Shown piece by piece: positions 1 to 9,642 of a stretch of DNA of 64,000 nucleotides (position 1 is the stretch's first letter; every line of letters begins with the position of its first letter). The stretch comes from Chloroflexia bacterium (GTDB taxonomy: Bacteria > Chloroflexota > Chloroflexia > Thermomicrobiales > UBA6265). The notes beneath the pieces were generated by a model. That model did not search any database. It saw only the letters and a list, made by a program, of their open reading frames with translations, and was not told the DNA's origin. The translations under genes were made by a program, and so were the position numbers. The stretch lies in assembly GCA_013698305.1 (NCBI GenBank), contig JACCVC010000199.1:13822-77821 (forward strand), in the 5' to 3' direction.

Positions 1-230
1 AGCTGGTTCGCCTCTGGACGCACGCGCCAGCGTCGATCTTCAGGCTTGATCGCGGCACGTTGACCCCCGGAGCGCCCGCCGATGTGACGGTGTTTGATCC
101 GGAGCATTCCTGGGTCGTGTCCCGCGATACGATCCGGAGCAAGAGCGCGAACACGCCCATGATAGGAATGACGATGCGAGGGCGGGCGGAACTGACGCTG
201 ATCGATGGAGAGGAGCGCTATCGTGCCTGA
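1..230 (+). CDS. pyrC: Dihydroorotase, C-terminal fragment
   Basis: The reading frame is open from the window edge and its last 76 codons are present. They contain SKSANTPMIGMTMRG, which matches the SK-x-NTPF-x-G motif near the C terminus of dihydroorotases, preceded by GTLTPGAPADVTVFDP, typical of the beta-sandwich part of amidohydrolases. Dihydroorotase closes carbamoyl-aspartate to dihydroorotate in pyrimidine synthesis. The stop overlaps the likely carA start by 8 nt, so it is cotranscribed with the pyrimidine genes downstream. The metal-binding half lies outside the window, so activity cannot be judged. Confidence 0.85.
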   Translation, partial: LVRLWTHAPASIFRLDRGTLTPGAPADVTVFDPEHSWVVSRDTIRSKSANTPMIGMTMRGRAELTLIDGEERYRA

Positions 231-1350
231 GCGATTTCGACCACGTCACGACGCGGCGCTTGCGCTGGCTGACGGCCGGGTGTTTCGAGGCAAGGGCTTT
301 GGCGCGGAGGCCGACGCCAGTGGCGAAGCCGTGTTCACCACGACGATGACCGGCTACCAGGAGGTCTGCACCGACCCCTCGTTTCGCGGGCAGATCGTCT
401 GCATGACCTTCCCACTGATCGGCAACTACGGCGTCAACGACGACGACAACGAGTCGCGGAATCCCTGGATCGCTGGTCTGGTGGTGCGTGAGGTCGACGA
501 TCAACCTTCCAACTGGCGCTCGACTGGCGACATCGGCGCGTATCTCAAGGTAGCCGGCGTCCCGGGCATCTCAGGCGTGGACACGAGAGCACTGACGCGG
601 CATATTCGCTCGGTGGGGGACACGCGGGCGGTGCTGGTCCGGAGGGCTTCGAACATCGAGGACGCTGATCTCGTTGAGCGCGCTCGGGCGGCGCAGCTAC
701 CCGGCGAGCAGGATGTCGTTGGCGAGGTGCAGGGCCGCGAGACGGAGCAGTTCGGCGACGGTGACGGTCCGCATATCGTGGTGATCGACTGCGGGGTGAA
801 GCGAAACATTGTCCGCTCGCTGGTCAAGCGGGGCGCTCGGGTCACGGTTGTGCCGTACGGAACCTCCTATGGGGATGTCGAAGCCTTGCGCCCTGACGGA
901 GTTGTCGTCTCGCCGGGTCCGGGTGATCCGGCGAATCTCGATCACGGCCTTGATATCGTCGAGCATCTACTGGAGGACAATCGTCCATACTTCGGCATCT
1001 GTCTGGGACATCAATTGCTGGCGCGGGCAATCGGCGCGAAGACGTCCAAGCTGAAGTTCGGACACCGGGGTGGGAATCATCCGGTCCGTGACGAAGTGAG
1101 CGGTCGGGTGTCGATTACCGCGCAGAACCACAGCTACCGCGTGGACGATGACACGCTGCCCGAAGGTGGCGGCTGGCTGGTAGGGCTGCGAAATCTTAAC
1201 GACGGGTCAGTCGAGGGCATTCGGCATAGCGATCGTCCAGTGCTCTCGGTGCAGTTCCATCCGGAGGCATCGCCGGGGCCGGAGGACAACGGATACCTGT
1301 TCGACCGGTTTCTGGAAATGGTCAAAGGACGGGCGTCAGTGAATCGTTGA
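223..1350 (+). CDS. carA: Carbamoyl-phosphate synthase small (glutaminase) subunit
   Basis: Hydrolyses glutamine and channels ammonia to CarB for carbamoyl phosphate synthesis. The N-terminal CarA domain (ALADGRVFRGKGFGA, then TGYQEVCTDPSFRGQIV) is followed by a class I glutamine amidotransferase domain with the nucleophile Cys in GICLGHQLLARAIG and the His-Glu pair in VQFHPEASPGP. About 375 aa, normal for the family. I chose GTG at 223 because GGAGAGGAG lies about 8 nt upstream; an in-frame ATG at 205 lies inside that ribosome-binding site. It overlaps pyrC and is followed by carB after 84 nt. Confidence 0.95.
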   Translation: MPERFRPRHDAALALADGRVFRGKGFGAEADASGEAVFTTTMTGYQEVCTDPSFRGQIVCMTFPLIGNYGVNDDDNESRNPWIAGLVVREVDDQPSNWRSTGDIGAYLKVAGVPGISGVDTRALTRHIRSVGDTRAVLVRRASNIEDADLVERARAAQLPGEQDVVGEVQGRETEQFGDGDGPHIVVIDCGVKRNIVRSLVKRGARVTVVPYGTSYGDVEALRPDGVVVSPGPGDPANLDHGLDIVEHLLEDNRPYFGICLGHQLLARAIGAKTSKLKFGHRGGNHPVRDEVSGRVSITAQNHSYRVDDDTLPEGGGWLVGLRNLNDGSVEGIRHSDRPVLSVQFHPEASPGPEDNGYLFDRFLEMVKGRASVNR

Positions 1351-1434
1351 ACCAGACACGAGCGGATCGACATGAGGTCGGTCCCTGCGCGAGTCGTCAA
1401 GTAGATAATTGGGCGGAAGGGGAACATCGGCAGC

Positions 1435-4400
1435 ATGAAGACACCGGAGAGTGTGCTGGTCATCGGGTCTGGCCCCATCATCATTGGCCAGGCGGCGGAA
1501 TTCGACTACGCCGGGACGCAGGCGTGCCGCGCCTTGCGTGAGGAGGGCGTGCGCACGATTCTGGTGAACTCCAACCCGGCGACGATCATGACCGATGAAG
1601 ATATCGCCGACGCGGTCTACATCGAACCGCTGACGCCTGAGGTGGTTCGCCGCATCATCCAGCGGGAGCGACCGGAGGGGTTGCTGCCGACGATTGGCGG
1701 CCAGACAGGGCTGAACCTCGCGGTGCAGGTCGCTGAGATGGGAATCCTGGATGCGTATGGCGTGCGGATGCTCGGCACGCCCTTAGCGTCGATCCAGCAG
1801 GCAGAGGACCGGGCGCTGTTCAAGCAATTGCTGCAGCGGATCTGCGAGCCCGCGATCCCGAGCGCGATCGTGCATTCAATCGCCGAAGCCAGGATGTTTG
1901 CCAATGAGGTGCCGCTGCCGCTGGTGATCCGTCCCGCCTACACGCTAGGCGGGACAGGCGGTGGGGTGGCTCACACTGAGCAGGAGCTGGAGCATTTTGT
2001 CCAGAGTGGAATCACCGCGAGCCCGATCGGACAGGTGTTGGTGGAGCGGTCGTTGCTGGGCTGGAAGGAGATCGAGTACGAGGTGATGCGCGACAGCGCT
2101 GACACCTGCCTCACGATCTGCAACATGGAAAATATTGATCCGATGGGCGTCCACACTGGCGATAGCATCGTGGTTGCGCCTTCGCAGACACTTTCCGACC
2201 GCGAATACCAGATGCTGCGGACATCGGCGCTGAACATCATCCGGGCGCTCAAGATCGAGGGCGGGTGTAACGTCCAGTATGCGCTGGACCCCGACTCAAT
2301 GGAATACGGGGTGATCGAGGTCAACCCGCGCGTGAGCCGGTCGTCGGCGCTGGCGTCCAAGGCGACCGGCTATCCGATCGCCCGCCTTAGCGCCAAGATC
2401 GCCGTCGGCAAGCGGCTCGATGAGATGATGAACGTCGTGACCGGCAAGACCACCGCCGCGTTCGAGCCGGCGCTGGACTATGTTGTGGTGAAGATCCCGC
2501 GCTGGCCATTCGACAAGTTCCCTCGGGCCGACCGCACCATCAGCACCCAGATGAAGGCGACGGGTGAGGTAATGGCGATCGACCGCTCGTTCGAGGGCGC
2601 GATCCAGAAGGCGGTGCGCTCGCTGGAGACGACCGGCAAGGACCTGGGCTGGGAAGAGCCATCGTGGGGCGACGATGGCTCGAAGATCAGCGAGCTGATC
2701 CAGCGGCCCAACGATCTGCGGCTGTGGGCGGTGATGGCGGCGCTGCGACGGGATGTGCCCGTCGAGGAGATTCACCGCCTCAGCGCAATCGACGAGTGGT
2801 TTCTCTGGAAGCTGGAGAGGTTGGTCCACCTCGAGCGCGAGCTGGTCGCGGATGATCTGACTGATGACCTGCTGTGGCGGGCGAAACGAGCGGGTTTCTC
2901 CGATGTGCAGATCGCCGACCTGACTGGACAGACCGAGACGTCGATCCGCGAGCGACGGCGCTCAACCGGCATGACGCCGGTGTACAAGATGGTCGATACC
3001 TGCGCCGGCGAATTCGAGGCGGCGACACCGTATTTCTATTCGACCTATGAAGAGGAGGACGAAGCCACCCCGCTCGAAGGCGACAGGGCGATGGTGGTCG
3101 GGTCTGGCCCGATCAGGATCGGGCAAGGAATCGAGTTCGACTATTGCTCGGTGCAGGCGGCGGCGGCGCTTCGCCAGGCTGGTGTCGCCTCGATCATGGT
3201 GAACTCGAATCCGGAGACGGTGTCGACGGATTTCGACGCCTCCGACCGGCTCTATTTCGAGCCACTGGACCGGGAGAGCGTCGAGGAGATTCTCTACCAC
3301 GAGGCCGATGGCAAGGTCGAGGACTACCCGCCGCTGGTGTTGCAGTTCGGCGGGCAGACCGCGATCAACCTCGCCAGGCCGTTGAGCAGGGCGGGCGCGA
3401 CGATTCTGGGAAGCACGGTGGATTCCATCGATCTGGCCGAGGATCGGGAGCGGTTCGAAGCGTTCCTGAACCGGCTGGACATTCCCCGGCCTGATGGCGC
3501 TACCGTGACGTCACTCCGGGACGCGGAGCAGGTCGCGGCGCGGATCGGCTATCCTGTGCTGGTGCGACCATCGTACGTGCTCGGCGGGCGGGCGATGGAG
3601 GTTGTCTATGGGGCGGATCAGCTGGCTCGCTACATTCGCAACCAGGCATCGCTGACGCCGGAGCATCCGGTGCTGGTCGACAAGTACCTGCTCGGCAAAG
3701 AGGTGGAGGTCGACGCGATCTCCGATGGCGAGGACGTGCTGGTTCCGGGGATCATGGAGCACATCGAGCGGGCGGGAGTTCACTCCGGCGACTCGTTCGC
3801 GGTCTATCCGGGGGTCAATTTGTATCCCGCCGAGGTCGAGCAGATCGTCGACTACACCACCAGAATCGCATTGGGACTCGATGCGCGAGGATTGATCAAC
3901 ATTCAATATGTTATTCAGAGCGGCAGGATCTTCGTGCTGGAGGTCAATCCACGGTCGAGCCGGACGGTGCCGTTCCTGAGCAAGGCGACCGGCGTGCCGA
4001 TGGTGAAGCTGGCGACCAACATCATGCTGGGTCGATCGTTGCGGGATCAGGGCTACGAGGGCGGCCTTTGGCCGCGGCAACCGCTGACAGCGGTGAAGGC
4101 GCCCGTCTTCTCGATGGCGAAATTGCGAGGGGTCGACACGCATCTTGGCCCGGAGATGAAATCGACCGGGGAGGTGATGGGCATCGACCGAACGTTCGAC
4201 TCGGCGTTTTTCAAGGCGCTGATCTCGGCGGGGTTGTCGCTGCCGCCTCGGGGGTCGATCCTGGTGACGATTGCCGACGAGGACAAAGCCGAGGCGGAGC
4301 CGATGATCTCGTCACTTATGCGGATGGGCTATCGTCTGTATGCGACCGAGGGAACGGCGGCGATGATCGAGCGGGCCGGGATGCCAGTACAGATGGTGAC

Positions 4401-4662
4401 CAAGCGCATCGGGCACGGATCGCCGGATATGCTGGACGTGATCAGGGACGGCATCGTCGATGGCGTGATCAATACGCCAGGCCCGGCGGACAAGGAGATT
4501 CTGGACGGGATCGAGATTCGGCGGGCGGCGGTCGAGCGCGGCATTCCGTGCATCACCTCGCTGGAGACGGCGAAGACGATGGTCGGCGCCATGGAGCGAT
4601 CCAACGAGAGCTTTACGGTCGAGCCGATTCAGTCGTATCGCGCGCCGGCGTTCGGGTATTAG
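1435..4662 (+). CDS. carB: Carbamoyl-phosphate synthase large subunit
   Basis: 1075 aa, the usual full length. Two homologous halves are visible, each opening with a GSGPI-x-IGQ motif (VLVIGSGPIIIGQAAEFDYA at the N terminus and MVVGSGPIRIGQGIEFDY near residue 550), two ATP-grasp domains (VIRPAYTLGGTGGG and LVRPSYVLGGRAME) and a C-terminal MGS-like allosteric domain (LYATEGTAAMIERAG, VINTPGP). It makes carbamoyl phosphate from bicarbonate, ATP and ammonia supplied by CarA, for both pyrimidines and arginine. The 84-nt gap from carA contains a degenerate copy of the GACATGAGGTCGGTCC repeat, so the spacing is wider than elsewhere in the operon. Confidence 0.97.
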   Translation: MKTPESVLVIGSGPIIIGQAAEFDYAGTQACRALREEGVRTILVNSNPATIMTDEDIADAVYIEPLTPEVVRRIIQRERPEGLLPTIGGQTGLNLAVQVAEMGILDAYGVRMLGTPLASIQQAEDRALFKQLLQRICEPAIPSAIVHSIAEARMFANEVPLPLVIRPAYTLGGTGGGVAHTEQELEHFVQSGITASPIGQVLVERSLLGWKEIEYEVMRDSADTCLTICNMENIDPMGVHTGDSIVVAPSQTLSDREYQMLRTSALNIIRALKIEGGCNVQYALDPDSMEYGVIEVNPRVSRSSALASKATGYPIARLSAKIAVGKRLDEMMNVVTGKTTAAFEPALDYVVVKIPRWPFDKFPRADRTISTQMKATGEVMAIDRSFEGAIQKAVRSLETTGKDLGWEEPSWGDDGSKISELIQRPNDLRLWAVMAALRRDVPVEEIHRLSAIDEWFLWKLERLVHLERELVADDLTDDLLWRAKRAGFSDVQIADLTGQTETSIRERRRSTGMTPVYKMVDTCAGEFEAATPYFYSTYEEEDEATPLEGDRAMVVGSGPIRIGQGIEFDYCSVQAAAALRQAGVASIMVNSNPETVSTDFDASDRLYFEPLDRESVEEILYHEADGKVEDYPPLVLQFGGQTAINLARPLSRAGATILGSTVDSIDLAEDRERFEAFLNRLDIPRPDGATVTSLRDAEQVAARIGYPVLVRPSYVLGGRAMEVVYGADQLARYIRNQASLTPEHPVLVDKYLLGKEVEVDAISDGEDVLVPGIMEHIERAGVHSGDSFAVYPGVNLYPAEVEQIVDYTTRIALGLDARGLINIQYVIQSGRIFVLEVNPRSSRTVPFLSKATGVPMVKLATNIMLGRSLRDQGYEGGLWPRQPLTAVKAPVFSMAKLRGVDTHLGPEMKSTGEVMGIDRTFDSAFFKALISAGLSLPPRGSILVTIADEDKAEAEPMISSLMRMGYRLYATEGTAAMIERAGMPVQMVTKRIGHGSPDMLDVIRDGIVDGVINTPGPADKEILDGIEIRRAAVERGIPCITSLETAKTMVGAMERSNESFTVEPIQSYRAPAFGY

Positions 4663-4705
4663 GGTGGGTTGCGAGGCGCTGGAACGACACATGCCGACAC
4701 CAAAG

Positions 4706-4835
4706 CGTAGCGGCAGACCTTGTTTCTGCCAAGGTCGAAGAGCGGGTGTACCGGATGGTAACTGGATTGTGAAAACAAGCGGCAGCTTGCTGCCGAGCGC
4801 TTCGCACGGGGGTCCTTCGCTTCGCTCAGGATGAC
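4706..4835. repeat. Composite intergenic repeat cluster between carB and pyrK
   Basis: Three palindromic pieces follow one another: CGTAGCGGCAGACCTTGTTT then CTGCCA at 4706-4731, a hairpin CGGCAGC-TT-GCTGCCG at 4780-4795, and GTCCTTCGCTTCGCTCAGG then ATGAC at 4812-4835. The first matches the family found at 19209 and 48748. The last resembles a short repeat that I recall from unrelated genomes (established knowledge, not checked here). It lies between two genes of one pathway and could alter read-through of the transcript. Confidence 0.65.
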
Positions 4836-4859
4836 GGCTTTGTTGGTTGGGGTGTGGTG

Positions 4860-5687
4860 ATGTGTATGGATGTGATGGCGAAAACGGAATCAACCTTTTC
4901 AACACGCGAGTTCATGGGTGAAATCATCCGGATCGAGCCAGTCATGGGCGATGCCATCCTCACCACGTTCACGGCGCCGAAGAAGGCCGTCGCTGAGGCG
5001 CGGCCCGGCCAGTTCGTCCAGATACTCAGCCGGGAACCGACCGCTTACGATCCGCTGTTGCGGCGTCCCTATTCCGTGTATCGCGCGGATCAGAAGGCCC
5101 AGACCTTGACCGTGCTGGTGCGGGCGTATGGACGAGGCAGTGCCTGGCTGATGCGGCAACAGGAAGGAGTCTCGCTGGACGTGATGGGGCCGCTGGGGGC
5201 GCCGTTCACGGTGCGGCCCAAGACGGAGCGTCTGCTTACGGTCGCGGGTGGGGTGGGCGCCGCGCCGTTGCGGATGCTGGCGGAGGCAGCGATCCGGGAC
5301 GGCAAGCAGGTGACGTACCTGATGGGCGCTAATGACGCTGACGGTCTTCTGCCGGCCAGGGAATTGCCGGACGAGGTCGAGTACGTCGTGGCGACGATGG
5401 ACGGTAGCGCGGGTCACACCGGCTTTGTCACCGACATTATTCCCGCGTACCTGCAATGGGCCGATCAGGTGTTCAGCTGCGGGCCGGAGCCGATGTTCCG
5501 TACCTTGCGGGCGGTAATTCACCAGCATCGCATGGGTGATCGACCTGATGTCCAGATGGCGGTGGAGCGGGCGATGCCCTGCGGAATCGGCGCTTGCCTG
5601 GGGTGCGTGGTGGAGACCAGGCGCGGCATGAGGACGGCTTGCGTCGAAGGGCCGGTTTTTGAGATGGACGAAATGCTATGGGGATGA
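4860..5687 (+). CDS. pyrK: Dihydroorotate dehydrogenase electron-transfer subunit
   Basis: FAD/[2Fe-2S] subunit that accepts electrons from PyrD and passes them to NAD+. The N-terminal FAD-binding barrel contains RRPYSVYRA, the nucleotide-binding part contains TVAGGVGAAPLRMLAEAA, and the C-terminal cluster MPCGIGACLGCVVET with a later Cys in RTACVEGP supplies four cysteines. About 275 aa. The start is uncertain: GTG 4854, GTG 4857, ATG 4860, ATG 4866 and ATG 4875 are all in frame and none has a strong ribosome-binding site. It overlaps pyrD by 10 nt, so the two subunits are probably translationally coupled. Confidence 0.93.
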   Translation: MCMDVMAKTESTFSTREFMGEIIRIEPVMGDAILTTFTAPKKAVAEARPGQFVQILSREPTAYDPLLRRPYSVYRADQKAQTLTVLVRAYGRGSAWLMRQQEGVSLDVMGPLGAPFTVRPKTERLLTVAGGVGAAPLRMLAEAAIRDGKQVTYLMGANDADGLLPARELPDEVEYVVATMDGSAGHTGFVTDIIPAYLQWADQVFSCGPEPMFRTLRAVIHQHRMGDRPDVQMAVERAMPCGIGACLGCVVETRRGMRTACVEGPVFEMDEMLWG

Positions 5688-6694
5688 CACACGCAAACGC
5701 TCCGGACATGGTTGTCGATCTCGCGCCCCGGAATCCACGGGAACTGGTGCTGCGGAATCCGGTGATTCCGGCGTCGGGATGCTTCGGATACGGGCAGGAG
5801 TTCGCGGGCTCGGTCGATGTGCAGCGGCTGGGAGCTTTTGTCAGCAAGGGCATCACGCCGAAGTCTCGCTCCGGGAACCCGATGCCGCGCATCACCGAGA
5901 CGCCAGCCGGGATGCTCAATGCCATCGGCCTGCAGAATCCGGGGATATCGGGATTTATCCGGAAGTACCCTCCGATCTGGCTTTCGTGGGACGTGCCGGC
6001 GATCGTGAACATCTCGGCGAAGAGCGTCGAGGACTTCGCGATGATGGCCCGAAAGCTGGACGACGTGCCAGGTGTCGCCGCGATCGAGGTGAATATCTCC
6101 TGCCCGAACATCAGCGCGGGAGGATTCTGCTTCGGCTGGGACGCGGCGATGTCGGCGGACGTCACTCAGAAGGTGAGGGCGGCGACGACGCTGCCGATGA
6201 TCGTCAAGCTGAGTCCAGGAGCGCTCGACATCGTTGAGATCGCGCAGGCGGTCGAGGCTGAGGGCGCGGACGCGGTGTCGCTGATCAACACGCTGGTGGG
6301 CATGGAGATCGACATCCAGCGGCAACGACCGGTGCTTGCCAACGTGACGGGCGGGCTGTCGGGTCCGGCGGTGCGACCGGTCGCGCTGCGGATGGTGTAC
6401 CAGGTGGCGGGTTCGGTGGATATCCCGGTAATCGGGATGGGCGGGATCGCGACCGTCGCAGATGCGCTCCAGTTCTTCATGGCGGGGGCAAGCGCGATCC
6501 AGGTGGGGACGGCGGCGTTCGCGCAGCCTCGCGTGCTGATGGACCTGATAGACGGTATCGAACGCTGGCTGGCGGCGCGAGGACATTCTTCGCTTGGAGG
6601 CATTGTGGGCGTGGCCAATGAGCGATACCAGCTTCGGCGGCAGACGCCGCGCGCCGAGGACTTGTTGACGATGGAAAGCGAGTTCACCCGATGA
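5678..6694 (+). CDS. pyrD: Dihydroorotate dehydrogenase catalytic subunit (class 1B)
   Basis: Oxidises dihydroorotate to orotate with FMN. The class 1 signature is visible: NPVIPASGCFGYGQEF, SKGITPKSRSGNP, EVNISCPN with the active-site Cys, and the phosphate-binding end GMGGIATVADALQFFMAGAS. Pairing with pyrK indicates the NAD-dependent 1B type. 338 aa, slightly longer than the usual 300-310 because of a short N-terminal extension; ATG 5684 is an alternative start. It overlaps pyrK by 10 nt and pyrE by 4 nt. Confidence 0.96.
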   Translation: MGMTHANAPDMVVDLAPRNPRELVLRNPVIPASGCFGYGQEFAGSVDVQRLGAFVSKGITPKSRSGNPMPRITETPAGMLNAIGLQNPGISGFIRKYPPIWLSWDVPAIVNISAKSVEDFAMMARKLDDVPGVAAIEVNISCPNISAGGFCFGWDAAMSADVTQKVRAATTLPMIVKLSPGALDIVEIAQAVEAEGADAVSLINTLVGMEIDIQRQRPVLANVTGGLSGPAVRPVALRMVYQVAGSVDIPVIGMGGIATVADALQFFMAGASAIQVGTAAFAQPRVLMDLIDGIERWLAARGHSSLGGIVGVANERYQLRRQTPRAEDLLTMESEFTR

Positions 6695-7290
6695 CCGACC
6701 TCATGGAGCAACTGCGGCAGATCGGCGCGCTCAAGAGTGGGCATTTCCTGCTGGCGTCGGGCCGCCACAGCGATGTCTATCTCGAAAAGTTCGACCTGCT
6801 GCGAAATCCCGGCGCGACGGAGATCGTGTGTGCGAGGTTCGTCGAGGCGTTCGGCGATATTCCGGTCGACGTGGTGGTTGGGCCGACGACGGGCGGTATC
6901 CTGCTGGCGTTCGAGACGGCGCGGCAGATGGGTCTGCCCGCTGCCTATGCCGAGCGGGCCTCGGAAGGTGTCGAGACGCGAGAGATTCGCCGCAGCACCA
7001 CGTTTGCCGAGGCGGCGAGGGTGCTGGTGGTTGATGACATCCTGACGACTGGCGGCTCGATTCGCGAGACGTTGGGCGCGTTGCAGGTGCATCCCGTTGA
7101 GGTCATGGGAATCGGGGTGCTGGTGGACCGCAGCAACGGGAAGGTCGAGTTCGGTGATATTCCCCTGCGTCCACTTGCGCGGCAGAACGTGGAATCATGG
7201 GAACCGTCGGAGTGCCCGATGTGCAGTTACGGTGAGCCGCTGGTCAAGCCCGGCACCACCGTCGCGCAGAACGCGCTACAGGGAACCTGA
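6691..7290 (+). CDS. pyrE: Orotate phosphoribosyltransferase
   Basis: Converts orotate and PRPP to OMP. The type I PRTase PRPP loop is clear (VLVVDDILTTGGSIRE), with KSGHFLLASGRHSDVYLEKF at the N terminus and the flexible-loop region around the RRSTTF residues. 199 aa. The ATG sits in the ATGA overlap with the pyrD stop. The last 15 nt overlap the end of a convergent small gene on the other strand. The C-terminal tail of about 25 residues has two Cys (SECPMCSYGEPLVKPG), resembling half a metal site; this is unusual but I cannot assign a function to it. Confidence 0.95.
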   Translation: MTDLMEQLRQIGALKSGHFLLASGRHSDVYLEKFDLLRNPGATEIVCARFVEAFGDIPVDVVVGPTTGGILLAFETARQMGLPAAYAERASEGVETREIRRSTTFAEAARVLVVDDILTTGGSIRETLGALQVHPVEVMGIGVLVDRSNGKVEFGDIPLRPLARQNVESWEPSECPMCSYGEPLVKPGTTVAQNALQGT

Positions 7291-7503
7291 GTCCTCGTCC
7301 GACGCGTCCTTGTTGCGTCGGGCGAGATCGTCGCGCAGCCGGATCATGTCGTCGAGACGCTGCTCGATCTGGAGGAGCGTGTCCTCGCGAGGGCGCTCGA
7401 CATACTCGTCGCGAAGCTCGACGAGCATCTGGGCAATCCGGGCGATGGTCCGCACGGTCTGAACATGGTCGTTCTCGCGACTTGACGCGGTGAAGCCGTT
7501 CAT
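7276..7503 (-). CDS. Small charged helical protein of unknown function
   Basis: I do not recognise it. The 75-aa product is predicted to be almost wholly helical, with heptad-like stretches (TVRTIARIAQMLVELRDEY and LLQIEQRLDDMIRLRDDLA) and an acidic tail, so it could form a coiled coil. I prefer ATG 7503 because GGAGA lies 5 nt upstream; an upstream ATG at 7515 adds four residues. It runs convergently into pyrE, overlapping its end by 15 nt, and lies downstream of ligA on the same strand. Amino acid composition supports a real protein, but no domain was identified. Confidence 0.5.
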   Translation of the reverse strand: MNGFTASSRENDHVQTVRTIARIAQMLVELRDEYVERPREDTLLQIEQRLDDMIRLRDDLARRNKDASDEDSGSL

Positions 7504-7599
7504 TCTGTTCTCCATGCGACATGCAACCGGATTTGTGATGCCGATACGGAGTCGGCGCCACGAGGCGGGGCGTTGTCGTCAGGATAGCATGAATGCGGC

Positions 7600-9642
7600 T
7601 CAGGATTCCGCGATTTCGGCGGGGATTTCGCCAGTAAGCAGTGTCGCCAGATCGTCCTCGCTCAGGATCGGGATGTTGAGCGTGCGGGCTTTCTCGGCCT
7701 TGCTCCCGGCGGCCTCGCCGGCGACGACTGCCGTGGTCTTTTTCGACACCGAACCGGAGACACTTGCGCCGAGCTTGCGGAGGGCTTCTTCCGCTTCCAG
7801 GCGGGTGTGGCGGTCCAGCCGACCGGTAAGCACCAGTGTCTTGCCGAGCAACGGACGTGGTCGAACCTCGCCGTCGGCGTGCTCGCGGGTGCGAAGGCCA
7901 GCCCCTTCGAACTTCTCGACGAGCCTACGGTTGGGTTCCTCGCTGAAGAAGTCGACGACACTGGCCGCAACGATGCCGCCGATGCCGGGCACATCGTTGA
8001 TTTCCTCATGTGTTGCCTTGCCCAGCGCGTCCAGTGACTCGAACCGATCGGCCAGCAACGTCGCGGTTAGCTCGCCGATGTGCCGGATGCCGAGCCCGTG
8101 AATTAGGCGCCAGAGTGGCTGTTGGCGGCTTCCGTCAATCGACTCGCAGAGGTTGGCGGCGCTCTTCTCCCCCAGGCCTTCCAGTGCTGCGACGGCTTCC
8201 TGGTCAAGGGTGTAGAGGTCGGCGGCGTCGTGGACCCAGCCCATCTCGACGAAGCGGTCGGCGAGCCTCGCGCCGAGGCCGTCGATGTCCATCGCCGACC
8301 GACCGATGAAATGGTGCAGTCGTTCCAGCAGCTGAGCGGGACAGGCGGCGTTGGTGCAGTAGCGCATCGCCTCACCGGGCTCGCGATGGACAGGTTGACC
8401 GCATGACGGGCAGTGGGTTGGCATCTCCCAGGGTTGCTCATTGCCAGTGCGCCGGTCCTCCATCACCTTGACGATCTGCGGGATGACGTCGCCGGCGCGC
8501 TGGACGATGACGGTGTCGCCGATGCGAAGGTCCTTGCGGGCGATCTCGTCCTCGTTGTGGAGCGTGGCGCGGCTGACCGTGACACCGCCGATGTTTACCG
8601 GCTCCAGCACGGCGAGGGGGTTCATCGTGCCGGTGCGACCGACATTGATCAGGATGTCGAGCAGCTTCGAGGTTTGCTGCGCCGCTGGGAACTTGTAGGC
8701 GGTGGCCCAACGAGGCTCGCGGGCGACGAAGCCGATCTCCTCCTGCTGATCAAGGTCGTTGACCTTGATCACCATGCCGTCGATCTCGAAGTCGAGCGCG
8801 GAGCGGCGGTCCAGCCAGAATCGGCCCCGCGCCCAGACATCGTCGACCGAGTCATGTAGCACGGACTCCTGCGATGTGGCGAACCCGAACTCCCGCAGCA
8901 TCTCCAGCGATTCGAAATGTGAGCGTGGCTGGTGGCCGTCTTCGATATAGCCGATCTGATAGGCGGACAGGCGCAACGGCCTGCTGGCAGTAATGCGGGT
9001 GTTCTTCTGGCGGATCGCGCCGGCGGCGGCGTTGCGCGGGTTCATGAAGAGCTTGCCTCCGCTCTCGGCCATGCGGTTGTTGAGCGCCTCGAAGTCCGAG
9101 CGGCGCATGTAGATCTCGCCGCGCACCTCGATCCTGCCGGGGATGTCGAACCGGTCACTACGGCGAAGGTTGAGCGGGATCGACGGCACGGCGCGGATGT
9201 TGGCGCTGATGTCATCCCCGATGAATCCGTTGCCGCGAGTGGCGGCGAGCTCGAACGTGCCGTTGCGATAGGTGATGGCGACGGCGAGCCCGTCGACCTT
9301 GGGCTCGGTGACGTACTGGAGGTTTTCCGCACTACTCATGCGGAGTGCCCGTGCAGCCCATTCGGCCAGCTCCTCCTCGTTGTACACGTTGCTGAGGGAA
9401 AGCATCGGGCGCGCGTGCTGCACCTGACGGAAAGTCGATTGAGTTTCCGAGCCTACCCGCTGCGTGGGGGACTCCGGCGTGATCAGCTCGGGATGCTCCG
9501 ACTCGAGGCACCTAAGTTCATTGAACAGCGCATCGTACTCGGCATCGGTCGCGGTTGGGGCGTCGAGCGCGTGGTACTCGTAGTTGTACCGGTCGATTAG
9601 TTGCCGCAGTTCGTCGAGCCGCCGCTGGACCTCTTCCGTCAT
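7600..9642 (-). CDS. ligA: NAD-dependent DNA ligase
   Basis: Joins nicked DNA with NAD+ as cofactor. Domains in order: Ia domain (RYNYEYHALDAPTATDAEYD), adenylation domain with the nucleotidyl lysine in EPKVDGLAVA, OB fold, a four-Cys zinc finger (CPSCGQPV...CTNAACPAQL), helix-hairpin-helix repeats (LEGLGEKSAANL, VPGIGGIVAAS) and a C-terminal BRCT domain (LLGKTLVLTGRLDRHTR). About 680 aa, normal length. ATG 9642 is chosen over ATG 9663 because AAAGGAG lies 8 nt upstream of it. Confidence 0.97.
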   Translation of the reverse strand: MTEEVQRRLDELRQLIDRYNYEYHALDAPTATDAEYDALFNELRCLESEHPELITPESPTQRVGSETQSTFRQVQHARPMLSLSNVYNEEELAEWAARALRMSSAENLQYVTEPKVDGLAVAITYRNGTFELAATRGNGFIGDDISANIRAVPSIPLNLRRSDRFDIPGRIEVRGEIYMRRSDFEALNNRMAESGGKLFMNPRNAAAGAIRQKNTRITASRPLRLSAYQIGYIEDGHQPRSHFESLEMLREFGFATSQESVLHDSVDDVWARGRFWLDRRSALDFEIDGMVIKVNDLDQQEEIGFVAREPRWATAYKFPAAQQTSKLLDILINVGRTGTMNPLAVLEPVNIGGVTVSRATLHNEDEIARKDLRIGDTVIVQRAGDVIPQIVKVMEDRRTGNEQPWEMPTHCPSCGQPVHREPGEAMRYCTNAACPAQLLERLHHFIGRSAMDIDGLGARLADRFVEMGWVHDAADLYTLDQEAVAALEGLGEKSAANLCESIDGSRQQPLWRLIHGLGIRHIGELTATLLADRFESLDALGKATHEEINDVPGIGGIVAASVVDFFSEEPNRRLVEKFEGAGLRTREHADGEVRPRPLLGKTLVLTGRLDRHTRLEAEEALRKLGASVSGSVSKKTTAVVAGEAAGSKAEKARTLNIPILSEDDLATLLTGEIPAEIAES

